From contig NC_008700.1 of the NCBI RefSeq assembly GCF_000015245.1, positions 4,216,001 through 4,280,000 of the forward strand: 64,000 nt of DNA. The letters run 5' to 3'. Both the position numbers and the translations under genes were made by a program. Under the pieces are notes generated by a model, which was not told the DNA's origin, made no database searches, and was given only the letters and a program-made list of their open reading frames with translations. The DNA is from Shewanella amazonensis SB2B. Its GTDB lineage: Bacteria; Pseudomonadota; Gammaproteobacteria; Enterobacterales; Shewanellaceae. Shown here piece after piece: positions 52,462 to 61,430 of the stretch; within the stretch, counting starts at the first letter, position 1, and each line of letters begins with the position of its first letter.

Positions 52462-53058
52462 TTAACTGACCGATTTATTGAGGTAGTTGGCCACGCCATC
52501 GAGGAACATCTGCACCGAAATCATTACCAGCACCATGCCCATCAAACGCTCAACGGCGGTTAAGCCTTTTTCACCGAGTATCCGGGTAAAGCCTTTATAA
52601 AACATCAAAATAAAGGCGCTTACCCCCCAGGCAGACACCAGGGCTATGGTCCAGTCCAACATACGGCTGCTGTCGGTATGGGCCAGCAGGATCAATGCCG
52701 CCAGAATCGAAGGGCCGGCCATCAATGGAATCGCCATGGGCACGATAAAAGGCTCTTCCCCTGCCGGCAGACCTGTTACGCCTCCCGGACTTGGGAAAAT
52801 CATCTTAATGGCAATCAGAAACAGAATGATGCCCCCGGCGATACTCACAGATTCGGAGCGCAGATTAAGGAAATTGAGTATGGCTTCACCGGCAAACAGG
52901 AACATCAGCATGATGACGAGCGCAAACAGCAGCTCACGGATCAACACCTTACGACGTTTTTTAGGATCAATATGCCGCAAAATAGAGGCAAATATGGGCA
53001 GATTGCCCAGAGGATCCATAATCAAAAACAACATTACGGCGGCGGAAAAAATATCCAT
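52462..53058 (-). CDS. MarC-family inner-membrane protein (YhgN-like)
   Basis: A polytopic protein of 198 residues with six hydrophobic helices. The family signature is at the N-terminus (FLIMDPLGNLPIFASIL, residues 11-27) and repeated in the second half (VPMAIPLMAGPSILA, about 106-120). Members were once linked to multiple antibiotic resistance but have no proven transport activity. It sits between an unrelated glycosidase gene and a cyclic-di-GMP gene on the same strand. Confidence 0.92.
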   Translation of the reverse strand: MDIFSAAVMLFLIMDPLGNLPIFASILRHIDPKKRRKVLIRELLFALVIMLMFLFAGEAILNFLNLRSESVSIAGGIILFLIAIKMIFPSPGGVTGLPAGEEPFIVPMAIPLMAGPSILAALILLAHTDSSRMLDWTIALVSAWGVSAFILMFYKGFTRILGEKGLTAVERLMGMVLVMISVQMFLDGVANYLNKSVS

Positions 53059-53141
53059 AGCAATTAGTTATCGAAAAATACCAACTTGGAGGCCATTGTA
53101 ATAGCTATTATAGCGACAGCGAAATGCAAGTTTACGAATGA

Positions 53142-55271
53142 TTAGCCTTGTCTGATATGTCTGCTGACCGGCTCCATCAGATCCATAAAGCTGCTAGCGA
53201 ACAGCTCTATCGCGCAGGGTTTGCCGAACAAATAGCCCTGGAAATAGCTGCAGTCATGGGCCAGTAAGAAATTTAATTGATCTTCGGTTTCAACCCCTTC
53301 AGCCAGCACACCCAAGCCCAACTTTTTAGCCAGTGTAATAATAATCTCGGTAATTACTGCATCATGTTGATTTAAAGCTATTTCTCTGACAAAAGACTGG
53401 TCAATTTTGAGCTCTGATAAGGGGAAGCGTTTAAGGTAACTAAGAGAGGAATAGCCTGTACCAAAATCATCTACTGAAAAGCGAACCCCTCGCACTCGTA
53501 GAGCATTCATTTTTAAGATGATTTCCTCAACATTCTCAGCCATCAAACTTTCAGTTAATTCCAGCATAATGCGCGCAGGATTGGCGCCGCAGTCATCAAT
53601 TATTGCCAATACCCGTTCAACAAAATTGTGGTCTCGAACCTGATTCACACTGACGTTAACCGACAGTGAGATTTGTGCCAGGCTCGGATGACTCTCCCAT
53701 TCAACCAAAGTCTCACAAGTCTTGCGCAATACCCATTCCCCTATAGGTATGATCAGGTCGGTTTGCTCAGCCAAAGGGATAAACTGGTTGGGCATCACCA
53801 GGCCTCGAACCGGATGCTGCCAGCGGATCAACACTTCACCACCACACAGCCTGCCACACGCGTCAACTTGAGGCTGACAGAAAAGCCTGAACTCGTTTTC
53901 CAACACCCCGTTGCGTAAATCATTTTCCAGCGCAACCCGCTCCTCCACCGCAGCCTGCATAGCCGGATCAAAGAAACGCAAAGCATTTTTGCCTGCTTCC
54001 TTTGCCTGATACATAGCCACATCCGCCTGTTTGAGGAGTTCCTCCAAGCCAGGGCGGCCCTCGGCAAACAAGGCTATCCCGATGCTGGGTGAGGTTCGAA
54101 GCTGCTTTCCAGCCAACATAAAAGGGTCGTTCAATAAGCCCCGGACCTTTTGGCCAACCGATTTGGCTTTAAGCGCTGCTCCCCGCTCATCAATGCCCAG
54201 ATTTTCCATAACAATAACAAACTCATCACCACCCAATCGGGCGACCAGCTCGCAGCGTCGAACCGCTTGAAGCAGACGATCAGCCACCATTTTTAATAAC
54301 GCATCGCCGACATCATGACCCATGGTGTCATTGAGAATTTTGAAATTATCAAGATCGATAATCAACAGCGCGCCAATCTGTTTACTGCGCTCACAGAGTG
54401 CGATGGCAGCCTTGAGACGCTCCATTAACAAGGTTCGGTTGGCCAGACCGGTTAACACATCGTAGTAGGCCAATTGATAAATTCGCGCTTCTGATTCTTT
54501 ACGCTCTGTTAAATCCATATTAGTGCCAGACATCCGAAGCGGTGTTCCATCAGCCCCACGGAGAATAACCCCTCTGCAAAGCACGGGTAGGTAACTACCC
54601 GACTTGGTCTGCAATCTAAATTCGGTATCAAAGGAAGAAGGGCCGGATCTATCGAACAACCCATTCATTTTGTCCATGACTTTTTGATAATCGTCCGGGT
54701 GCAACAGCTTGACCCACAAGTCCTCTGTGGGTTCCAGCTCGTCGGGTTCTCTACCGATCATCTGCCACCACCTGGGAGAGTAGTAAACGGTGTGTTGGCG
54801 AAGATCCCAATCCCATGCCGCGTCATTGGCACCTTGCAGCATCAGGTTCAAGCGCTCTTCGGAGGCTTTAAGGGCCTCTTCGGCATGCTTAAGCGCTGAG
54901 ATATCGGTAAAACACGTAATGACCTGTAAGACTTCGCCATCCTCGCCGATACTCGGAAAGGCGTTACACAACACCCAGGCAACATCCTTAGCAACAGGCC
55001 TGTGCACTTTCAGAATCATTCCCCATACACCTTCCTTGCACTTAAGCACCCGGTTTACAGGGTAATCTGCAAGGCTCATTGGGGTGCCATCGGGAAAGTC
55101 GAACCGCCATGCGGGGTCAATATCTACCTTCCCCAGCATCTGCGCAGTGCTCAGGCCGAGAATTTCAGATGCTCTGTCATTGGCATACAAAATTTCTGAT
55201 TGAGGACCATGGACGACAATCCCCACTGGAATATACTCAATCAGGTCACTGAAAAGGTTATAATTTATCAT
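53142..55271 (-). CDS. PAS-PAS-GGDEF-EAL cyclic-di-GMP protein
   Basis: A cytoplasmic protein of 709 residues. Two PAS domains come first (about 8-125 and 140-255, each ending in a C-terminal cap, with the ESEARI linker after the second), then a GGDEF domain (about 265-430) and an EAL domain (about 440-700). The GGDEF loop is intact (LGGDEF near residue 345), but the inhibitory site reads RRCE instead of RxxD. The EAL set is complete: EVL near 477, VNVSVNQV, LELTES, DDFGTGYSSL, ELKIDQSFV, AEGVETEDQL and QGYLFGKP. It may make and break cyclic-di-GMP, or act as a GTP-stimulated phosphodiesterase. Confidence 0.94.
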   Translation of the reverse strand: MINYNLFSDLIEYIPVGIVVHGPQSEILYANDRASEILGLSTAQMLGKVDIDPAWRFDFPDGTPMSLADYPVNRVLKCKEGVWGMILKVHRPVAKDVAWVLCNAFPSIGEDGEVLQVITCFTDISALKHAEEALKASEERLNLMLQGANDAAWDWDLRQHTVYYSPRWWQMIGREPDELEPTEDLWVKLLHPDDYQKVMDKMNGLFDRSGPSSFDTEFRLQTKSGSYLPVLCRGVILRGADGTPLRMSGTNMDLTERKESEARIYQLAYYDVLTGLANRTLLMERLKAAIALCERSKQIGALLIIDLDNFKILNDTMGHDVGDALLKMVADRLLQAVRRCELVARLGGDEFVIVMENLGIDERGAALKAKSVGQKVRGLLNDPFMLAGKQLRTSPSIGIALFAEGRPGLEELLKQADVAMYQAKEAGKNALRFFDPAMQAAVEERVALENDLRNGVLENEFRLFCQPQVDACGRLCGGEVLIRWQHPVRGLVMPNQFIPLAEQTDLIIPIGEWVLRKTCETLVEWESHPSLAQISLSVNVSVNQVRDHNFVERVLAIIDDCGANPARIMLELTESLMAENVEEIILKMNALRVRGVRFSVDDFGTGYSSLSYLKRFPLSELKIDQSFVREIALNQHDAVITEIIITLAKKLGLGVLAEGVETEDQLNFLLAHDCSYFQGYLFGKPCAIELFASSFMDLMEPVSRHIRQG

Positions 55272-55657
55272 TACTTTGCTAACGCATAAGGGCGGGTTGT
55301 CAGCTCAATCTTCCCAACTACCCATCAGTGCCGACGAGTGCATGAACTGCGAATGCAAAAAACCTTCCCTAGTGCATCGGAATCCTTAAGTCAGATATTT
55401 ATCAAGAGTATAGATTCAGATAATCCACAGCTGCAGAGAATCTCCAGTTTAATTTTTATTCACCACATAATTGGCCGAGCCCCTTCATAAATCCATTCAC
55501 AACGGTCAAGTGAACGGCTATTGGCGTAGCTGCCTGCCAGAAGAGACTCACGGCGCGGCGAAAGTGACTCTACACAATGGTAAATAACGAAATGGTCGCT
55601 GCTCATTTAGCTGGCAACTGGTATACTACAGCGTTTTTCACACCGCACCGGAAATCC
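55272..55657. other. Intergenic region with a candidate promoter
   Basis: Between the divergent cyclic-di-GMP gene and the ZIP-like gene no gene is seen. A TATACT hexamer at 55622-55627 is a good -10 candidate for the ZIP-like gene, lying about 35 bases before its favoured ATG. A clear -35 was not identified. Confidence 0.4.
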
Positions 55658-57184
55658 ATGTTCTATCTGCTTGCCAGCTGCATCGCCCTTCTCCTGGGCC
55701 CTCTGTGTTATCGCCTGATTGCCAACGGCAATGGGCTGCAGAAGGGGCTGGATGGCTTTATCTTTGTTTCTCTCGGTGGTCTGGTGCTTATCCACATCTT
55801 GCCCGAGCTGCTGGCCCACGGTGGTGTGCTGTCACTGCTGTTTGTGGTGCTGGGCCTTTGGGGCCCCACTGCCAGTGAAAAATTATTTCATCGCTATTCC
55901 GAATTGACCCATAACCTGACCCTGGTATTGGGGATCGGCGGCCTGATGCTGCATACCATCACAGATGGTGGTGCCATGGTGCTGGCAAGTCAGGGCAATG
56001 GCACTGCACTGCTGGCTCTGGGTGTGGTATTGCACCGGCTACCAGTGGGGCTGGCCATCTGGTGGCTGCTCAAGCCACAAATAGGCGCTCGCTGGACACT
56101 GGCCATACTGCTTAGCATGATGCTGCTGACTGCATTGGGATACTTTGGCGGCGCCCATATCATCGAACAGCTGAGCCTCGAGAACACCGTTTATCTGCAA
56201 GCCTTTGTCACCGGCTCCATATTGCACGTGGTGTTGCATCAACCCCATGGTGAGTCATCAAACGATGACAATCGCCACGAATATCAGGCCGGTATCGGCA
56301 GCTTGCTGGGTATGGCACTGTTGTTTGTGCTGCTGGCAGTGGCTGATGGTGGCCATGAACACGAACATCACGGCAGCGACCAACTGCTGCATTGGCTGAT
56401 GCAGCTTTCGCCAGCAATCTTATTGGCTTACGCCGTTGCTGCACTCAGGTTTCGATTCGGGATACAGCCGGGCACATCCAATAACGCTTTGGCCTGGCTG
56501 CAACGCCTCGCCGGGCCCGAAGCTCTGGTGTTGACAGCCTGGATGCTTGGCCCTGTTTACGCACTGGCGCAGGCCGTGGGGTTATTGCTGCTCGGCACTG
56601 TGTTCAGCACAGCAGAGGTTAAGCCTGTTGATCCCCACGGGAAAATCCCCAATAAGGCATTGGTGTTTGGATTCAGCCATCTGGTCGACCGCAGTGCGCC
56701 CTGGGTGCTGCTGAGCCTGGTGCTCGCCAATCTTATCGGTCATCCATCTGTTCCTCTGGCCAATCCCTGGCTGCAGGCAGCTGTGCTGGTCGTGGTGCTC
56801 TTGCCCATGCGTTTTTGTAATTTGGGGGGCGCCGTCCTTGCCATGTCGCTGGCATTCAGTGGCTGGTCAGCACCGGCTGTGTTACTCGCCTTGCTGGCAG
56901 CGCCCTGGTTAAGCCTGAGACAACTGTCTGTCATGTCCCTTCCCGTTAAGGTGGGTGCACTGGCATTGCTTGGGGCTCTTCTGGCTGTCGGCGCAAAATT
57001 GGCACCAGAGGCATCGCCGCTGTTCCATCTGCCACACGATTTGGAATGGGTCGCCATGGCACTGCTGGCACTGCTGTTTGCGGCCAGCCTGCTGCGCCTT
57101 GGTCCACGTAAATTTTTGCGTCGTTTATGGCATGGACGCGAGGCCAAAGCTCATCATCACCCACATGGGCATCACCATCACTGA
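55658..57184 (+). CDS. ZIP-like membrane transporter with His-rich C-terminus
   Basis: A polytopic protein of 508 residues with about 14 hydrophobic segments. Two motifs recall ZIP metal transporters: LMLHTITDGGAMVL (compare HNxxDG) near residue 98 and LHRLPVGLAIWWL (compare HExPEG) near residue 127. A His-rich loop HEHEHH follows near residue 238, and the protein ends in HHHPHGHHHH, typical of zinc, nickel or cobalt handling. The canonical Glu of the second motif is Arg here. The second half (about 270-490) is another membrane block without a family I recognise. The ATG at 55658 is preferred to 55577 because a -10 sequence lies between. Confidence 0.7.
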   Translation: MFYLLASCIALLLGPLCYRLIANGNGLQKGLDGFIFVSLGGLVLIHILPELLAHGGVLSLLFVVLGLWGPTASEKLFHRYSELTHNLTLVLGIGGLMLHTITDGGAMVLASQGNGTALLALGVVLHRLPVGLAIWWLLKPQIGARWTLAILLSMMLLTALGYFGGAHIIEQLSLENTVYLQAFVTGSILHVVLHQPHGESSNDDNRHEYQAGIGSLLGMALLFVLLAVADGGHEHEHHGSDQLLHWLMQLSPAILLAYAVAALRFRFGIQPGTSNNALAWLQRLAGPEALVLTAWMLGPVYALAQAVGLLLLGTVFSTAEVKPVDPHGKIPNKALVFGFSHLVDRSAPWVLLSLVLANLIGHPSVPLANPWLQAAVLVVVLLPMRFCNLGGAVLAMSLAFSGWSAPAVLLALLAAPWLSLRQLSVMSLPVKVGALALLGALLAVGAKLAPEASPLFHLPHDLEWVAMALLALLFAASLLRLGPRKFLRRLWHGREAKAHHHPHGHHHH

Positions 57185-57256
57185 CACTGAAAAGACTGTT
57201 CAAAGCGGGCAATGCTGGTTAGGCTGACTGAAATCATCGACTGACCATCATTGCCT

Positions 57257-58018
57257 ATGTGCATTCTTTTTATGGCCCTTGGGGTAAACCCCGATTACCC
57301 GTTGATCCTCTGTGCCAATCGGGATGAATTTCACCACAGACCCACGGCTCCGGCACATTTTTGGGCTCCCGATAATCATATTCTGGCCGGTCAGGACTTA
57401 TTGGCCGGAGGAACCTGGCTGGGCACCCACAGGCAAGGCAGGGTGGCAGCACTGACCAATATTCGCAGCCCTCAGCACCACAGCGACAACCGCGCCAGCC
57501 GGGGTGAGCTCATCCCCAGATACCTGCAAGACCCCAACAATTTTCCCCCCTGGCTGATGACCCACGCGGCCAATTACAACCCGTTTAATCTGATCTTTGG
57601 CGAAGGTCAGCGTTTCTTTTGTTTCAACAGCCTGAAGCAGGAACAGACTGAACTGGCCCCCGGCTGTCACGCCATCAGCAACGGTGCCATGGACGATATC
57701 TGGCCCAAGATGGCCAGTGGACAGCGGGCACTGGAGGCCCTGTCCGCCAAGCCGGGGAAACCGGACGAGACACTGCTGCTTGAGATGATGAGGGACGAGT
57801 CCAAACCCGACGACAGCAACCTGCCACAGACCGGTGTAAGCCTCGAATGGGAGCGGCGCCTGTCATCCATCTACATCCGCCATGAAGAATACGGCACCCG
57901 CTCAACCAGCCTCTTGCTCATCGATAAAGCAGGTCAGCAGGAATTCACCGAGGTGAGGTACGATGGCAAGGGGCGAATTCTGGGTACAGATCGCTTTACC
58001 ATAGGCAGCGGCCGCTGA
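57257..58018 (+). CDS. NRDE-family protein (TANGO2-like)
   Basis: A cytoplasmic protein of 253 residues in the NRDE/TANGO2 family, of Ntn-hydrolase-like fold. The N-terminus MCILFMALGV places Cys at position 2, the family's nucleophile position, and CANRDEFHHRPT (about 21-32) is the NRDE motif. FNSLKQE and TRSTSLLLID follow. The biochemical role of TANGO2 proteins is debated; heme trafficking has been proposed. The longer frame begins with TTG. It is a single gene between the ZIP-like gene and the PlsC-like gene. Confidence 0.9.
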   Translation: MCILFMALGVNPDYPLILCANRDEFHHRPTAPAHFWAPDNHILAGQDLLAGGTWLGTHRQGRVAALTNIRSPQHHSDNRASRGELIPRYLQDPNNFPPWLMTHAANYNPFNLIFGEGQRFFCFNSLKQEQTELAPGCHAISNGAMDDIWPKMASGQRALEALSAKPGKPDETLLLEMMRDESKPDDSNLPQTGVSLEWERRLSSIYIRHEEYGTRSTSLLLIDKAGQQEFTEVRYDGKGRILGTDRFTIGSGR

Positions 58019-58061
58019 TTAACGCTAAACTCTTTGAAAACCAACAACAAGAATTCACATC

Positions 58062-58613
58062 ATGTTTAATGCTTTTTGCCGCTTGCTGATGAAACTCACC
58101 GGCTGGCGCTTCGAGGGTGAGTTGCCAGCCCTGCCCAGTTACATCATCACCGTTGCGCCCCACACCAGTAACTGGGACTTTATTGTGGGCGTAATGGCCC
58201 GCGGTGCCCTGGGCGAGCGCATTCACTTTTTGGGTAAACATCAGCTGTTCATCCCGCCCTGGGGTTGGTTTTTCCGCGCTATTGGCGGCAGCCCGGTGGA
58301 CAGACGCAAAAACAACAACCTGGTGGATGCGGTAAGCGCCCTGTTTGAAGAAGACAAGAGCTTCAAACTGGCGCTGGCACCTGAGGGTACCCGCAGTAAG
58401 GTTACCCGCTGGAAGACAGGCTTTTATCATATTGCGGTCAAGGCCAATGTGCCTATCGTCACCGTGGGGCTGGATTTTGCCGAGCGAAAGGTAGTGTTGG
58501 GCCCGGCGAGAGCCACCACAGGCGATATGCAGGCCGATATGGATGCCATCATCGCGTTTTATCGCGGCATCAAGGGACGCTTTCCCAAACACATTCCGGA
58601 TTATGTACCCTAG
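58062..58613 (+). CDS. PlsC-like acyltransferase
   Basis: A 183-residue glycerolipid-type acyltransferase. The catalytic HX4D motif is at HTSNWD near residue 31, the substrate-binding motif PEGTRSKVTRWKTGFYHIA near residue 108, and PIVTVGLDF near residue 133. It lacks a clear N-terminal anchor and is shorter than PlsC. It should transfer an acyl group to a lysophospholipid or similar acceptor at the inner face of the membrane. The gene is 43 bases after the TANGO2-like gene, so they may be co-transcribed. Confidence 0.9.
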   Translation: MFNAFCRLLMKLTGWRFEGELPALPSYIITVAPHTSNWDFIVGVMARGALGERIHFLGKHQLFIPPWGWFFRAIGGSPVDRRKNNNLVDAVSALFEEDKSFKLALAPEGTRSKVTRWKTGFYHIAVKANVPIVTVGLDFAERKVVLGPARATTGDMQADMDAIIAFYRGIKGRFPKHIPDYVP

Positions 58614-58699
58614 GAAAAAGACAAAAGCGGCAAATAGCCTTTGCCTGCGGTGGCCGAACTGGCTATAGTTCGGCCAATCGTATTTTTGTATACAATTCC

Positions 58700-59323
58700 A
58701 TGAGTCTGGATACCTTTCTACTCTACCTTGCCGCCATTCTCTTGATTGCCATTTCCCCGGGCCCCATGGCTATGCTGTCCATGTCCCACGGCATGCACTT
58801 TGGTAAAAGGCGCTCACTCGCCACAGCTCTGGGCAGCGTGCTGGCAGCTCTGTGTTTAATGCTGGCGTCAGCAGCTGGCCTCGGTGCGCTGCTGGCCGCG
58901 ACCGAATACGGTTTTGTGCTGCTAAAATGGTGTGGTGCCGCTTACCTTTTGTATCTGGGGATGAGACTGCTGCTGACCAAGCCACAACCAAGCGATTTCA
59001 AGCTTGAGTCGCCAAAAGGAAAGGGACGGAGAAGGGATCTGTTTCAGCAGGCGTTTCTGGTGGGAATAAGCAATCCCAAAGACTTGCTGTTTTTCGCAGC
59101 ACTGTTTCCGCAGTTTATCGATGTGAGTGCCCCTCAGGGGGCACAGCTGGCGATACTGGCCAGTAGTTGGGCGATAGTGGACTTCAGTTTTGTGATGATT
59201 TACGCCAGCCTGGCCAGTTTGCTGGCACCCAAACTCAGTGCCAGCAATCGTCTGCATTGGTTCGACAGAACCAGTGGCGGCGTCTTTGTCAGCCTCGCTG
59301 CCCTTCTGGCTATCAAGAATTAA
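58700..59323 (+). CDS. LysE-family translocator
   Basis: A 207-residue inner-membrane exporter of the LysE/RhtB family. The signature is the N-terminal ISPGPMAMLSMSHGMHFGKRRSLATALG (about residues 19-46), with six hydrophobic helices and GISNPKDLLFFAALFPQFID in the middle. It should export amino acids or homoserine-like compounds; the substrate is not set by sequence. The 3' end overlaps the convergent MscS gene by 11 bases. Confidence 0.93.
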   Translation: MSLDTFLLYLAAILLIAISPGPMAMLSMSHGMHFGKRRSLATALGSVLAALCLMLASAAGLGALLAATEYGFVLLKWCGAAYLLYLGMRLLLTKPQPSDFKLESPKGKGRRRDLFQQAFLVGISNPKDLLFFAALFPQFIDVSAPQGAQLAILASSWAIVDFSFVMIYASLASLLAPKLSASNRLHWFDRTSGGVFVSLAALLAIKN

Positions 59324-60575
59324 CCGGCCGTAAACTGCGAATATCTTCCCCGGTGGGATTTTGGAATGCCGTCAAACCAAATTCCGGCAGAATCGCAAAG
59401 ATGTGGTCAAAAATGTCTGCCTGGATCCCCTCGTAAACCACCCAACGGGTGTCGTTGGTAAAAATATAAAGCTCCAGCGGCAGACCTTCAGTGGTGGGCG
59501 CAAGCTGACGCACCATCAAAGTCATATCCTTGTGCACCTTGTCGTGATGACGCAGATATTCAGTCAAATAAGCACGAAAGGTCCCCACATTGGTGAGACG
59601 CCTGCCGTTTACAGGTACATCGATATCGGCAATGCCGGCATTGGCTTCCGTCACCTCAATTATCTTACGGGGCAGGTAGTCTTTCAGGTAATTGATGCGC
59701 GACAGTCGTACCCTGTCTTCTTCAGTCAGAAAACGTATGCTGTTGATGTCGATATTCAGCGCCCGCTTAATACGACGGCCACCCGACTCAGACATGCCAC
59801 GCCAGTTACGGAAGGCATCGGAGACCAGAGCATAGGCCGGGATCATGGTCAGGGTATTGTCCCAGTTACGCACCTTTACCGTGGTGAGTGATACTTCCTC
59901 CACGGCACCGTCGGCACCGTACTTGTCCATCTGGATCCAGTCACCCTTGCTCACCATACGGTTGGCGGCAAGCTGTATACCCGCCACAAAGCCCAGGATG
60001 GTGTCCTTGAACACCAACATCACCAAACCAGTCGCCACACCCAAACCGGAAAGGAAGATGACCGGTGACTGATCGGCCAGCACCGAGATGCCGATAATCA
60101 CCCCAACAAAGAACAGGAAAAGCTTAATCAGCTGCACAACACTTTTTACCGGTAAGCGGCGACTGATATCACGGATTTCCGCAATTTCATTCACAGCGTC
60201 CAACGCCGAATAAATAGCTCTGATAAGCAATATTACCAAGGCGACATTAATAAGACGGTCGGCCAGATTCGCAGCCAGTTTGTGCTCAGCCAGCACGATG
60301 GGCAGCAACAAATCGAGCACCATGGCAGGTACCAGCATGGACAGCTTTTCCAGTACCTTGTACTTCATAAACACATCGTCCCAAGTCACACTGGAACGCT
60401 GGATGACCAGGTTCATGGCCTTCACCACACCACGGCGAACTATAAGATAAGCAACTGCAGCGATGACGAAAGAGACACCCAACATGGCGATCATAGAGAT
60501 CCCCTGCGAGTCCTCTGGCCGCAGCCCCATCGAAGTCAGCCAATTCACCAGTTCGTTTCTGTATTCCTGATCCAC
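59313..60575 (-). CDS. MscS-type mechanosensitive channel (YbdG-like)
   Basis: A 420-residue membrane channel of the small-conductance type. Several N-terminal helices (from about 25) lead to the pore-lining helix GLGVATGLVMLVFKDTILGFVAGIQL (near residues 205-230), then the beta domain GDWIQMDKYGADGAVEEVSLTTVKVRNWDNT, and a C-terminal alpha/beta part. Length and the inserted MSESGGRRIKRAL segment resemble E. coli YbdG. It opens on membrane tension to release solutes. Start: GTG at 60575 with GGGA upstream; a TTG at 60650 extends the frame but looks less likely. Confidence 0.92.
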   Translation of the reverse strand: MDQEYRNELVNWLTSMGLRPEDSQGISMIAMLGVSFVIAAVAYLIVRRGVVKAMNLVIQRSSVTWDDVFMKYKVLEKLSMLVPAMVLDLLLPIVLAEHKLAANLADRLINVALVILLIRAIYSALDAVNEIAEIRDISRRLPVKSVVQLIKLFLFFVGVIIGISVLADQSPVIFLSGLGVATGLVMLVFKDTILGFVAGIQLAANRMVSKGDWIQMDKYGADGAVEEVSLTTVKVRNWDNTLTMIPAYALVSDAFRNWRGMSESGGRRIKRALNIDINSIRFLTEEDRVRLSRINYLKDYLPRKIIEVTEANAGIADIDVPVNGRRLTNVGTFRAYLTEYLRHHDKVHKDMTLMVRQLAPTTEGLPLELYIFTNDTRWVVYEGIQADIFDHIFAILPEFGLTAFQNPTGEDIRSLRPVNS

Positions 60576-60986
60576 TGTCTTATCCCGACAAATACTCAAT
60601 AAAAGCCGAGTGTAACATTCAAAACGAACCCGACGGATGACAGATAGCAAAATCAGACAAACAGGGGGGCTGTAAGGGATCGTTACCGGGAAATAGAAAG
60701 GTGTGAAAATTAAGCAGTCTTATTTTCAAGAGCATGCAGTGGCTTTCGTCTTTAATTGGCGGGTGAAATATAGCGCAGCGATGAGCTCATGAGCGAGCGG
60801 CATGGTGAGCTTGGCGAAAGCCATAGCTTGCGAACGAGAGGCAAGGATGGCCGAACTGGCTCTTGTATAAGGATATATTTTGCCGAACCTGGCTGTTAAG
60901 CAAGGGCGCCGTTGGACGGAACCGCAGGTCCAGCAGGCTGGCCCGAGACCCAAAGTGCGCAGGACTCGGTCACGGATAACAAATAG
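60576..60986. other. Intergenic region downstream of the rRNA operon
   Basis: No gene is supported in these 411 bases; the longest frame (60726-61019, minus) runs into the terminator and has no ribosome binding site. Confidence 0.5.
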
Positions 60987-61017
60987 CAAAAAGCCCCATC
61001 CGAAGATGAGGCTTTTC
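60987..61017 (-). terminator. Terminator of the rRNA operon
   Basis: Read on the minus strand: AAAAGCCTCATC-TTCG-GATGGGGCTTTTT, a long stem with a UUCG tetraloop and T-tract, 9 bases after tRNA-Asp. Confidence 0.93.
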
Positions 61018-61025
61018 ACTTAAGT

Positions 61026-61102
61026 TGGCGGAGCGGACGGGACTCGAACCCGCGACCCCCGGCGTGACAGGCCGGTATTCTAACCAACTGAACTACCGCT
61101 CC
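61026..61102 (-). tRNA. tRNA-Asp (GTC)
   Basis: Minus-strand cloverleaf of 77 nt including the encoded 3' CCA. The acceptor stem is GGAGCGG/CCGCTCC, the anticodon loop CTGTCAC gives the anticodon GTC, and the T-arm contains GGGTTCGAGTCCC. It is the distal gene of the rRNA operon, after the 5S gene. Confidence 0.97.
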
Positions 61103-61126
61103 TTTGGGCTAGGCCCAAATTAGGCG

Positions 61127-61242
61127 CTTGGCAATGACCTACTCTCACATGGGGAGACCCCACACTACCATCGGCGCTGCTCCGTTTCACTACTGAGTTC
61201 GGAATGGGATCAGGTGGGACCAGAGCGCTATTGTCACCAAGC
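61127..61242 (-). rRNA. rrf: 5S ribosomal RNA
   Basis: About 116 nt on the minus strand, matching 5S: the conserved CCGAACTCAGTAGTGAAAC is present, and the ends pair as GCTTGGTGAC with GTCATTGCCAAGC. Ends are set by this terminal stem and may be off by a base or two. A short spacer with a palindrome (TTTGGGC-TAG-GCCCAAA) separates it from tRNA-Asp. Confidence 0.97.
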
Positions 61243-61430
61243 AAAATTTTGTCCGGAACAAAATTTCACGCACTTCAGTGCGCCCGTTAGGGTCAAGTAC
61301 ATGGATGTACTTGATACAATTCTGAACCAGGTAATTTAGAAAGCTGATGCTCTATCGAGCTTGAGTTATCACTTCAATCAAGTCTGGTCTCTTCAAGACT
61401 ATCTACTACCATCTGAAACCCATCTGGGTT
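61243..61430 (-). other. 23S-5S spacer
   Basis: About 190 bases of processed spacer. It contains the inverted repeat CAAGTACAT/ATGTACTTG near 61293-61312, likely an RNase III processing stem with the region that flanks 23S. No tRNA is present here. Confidence 0.7.
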
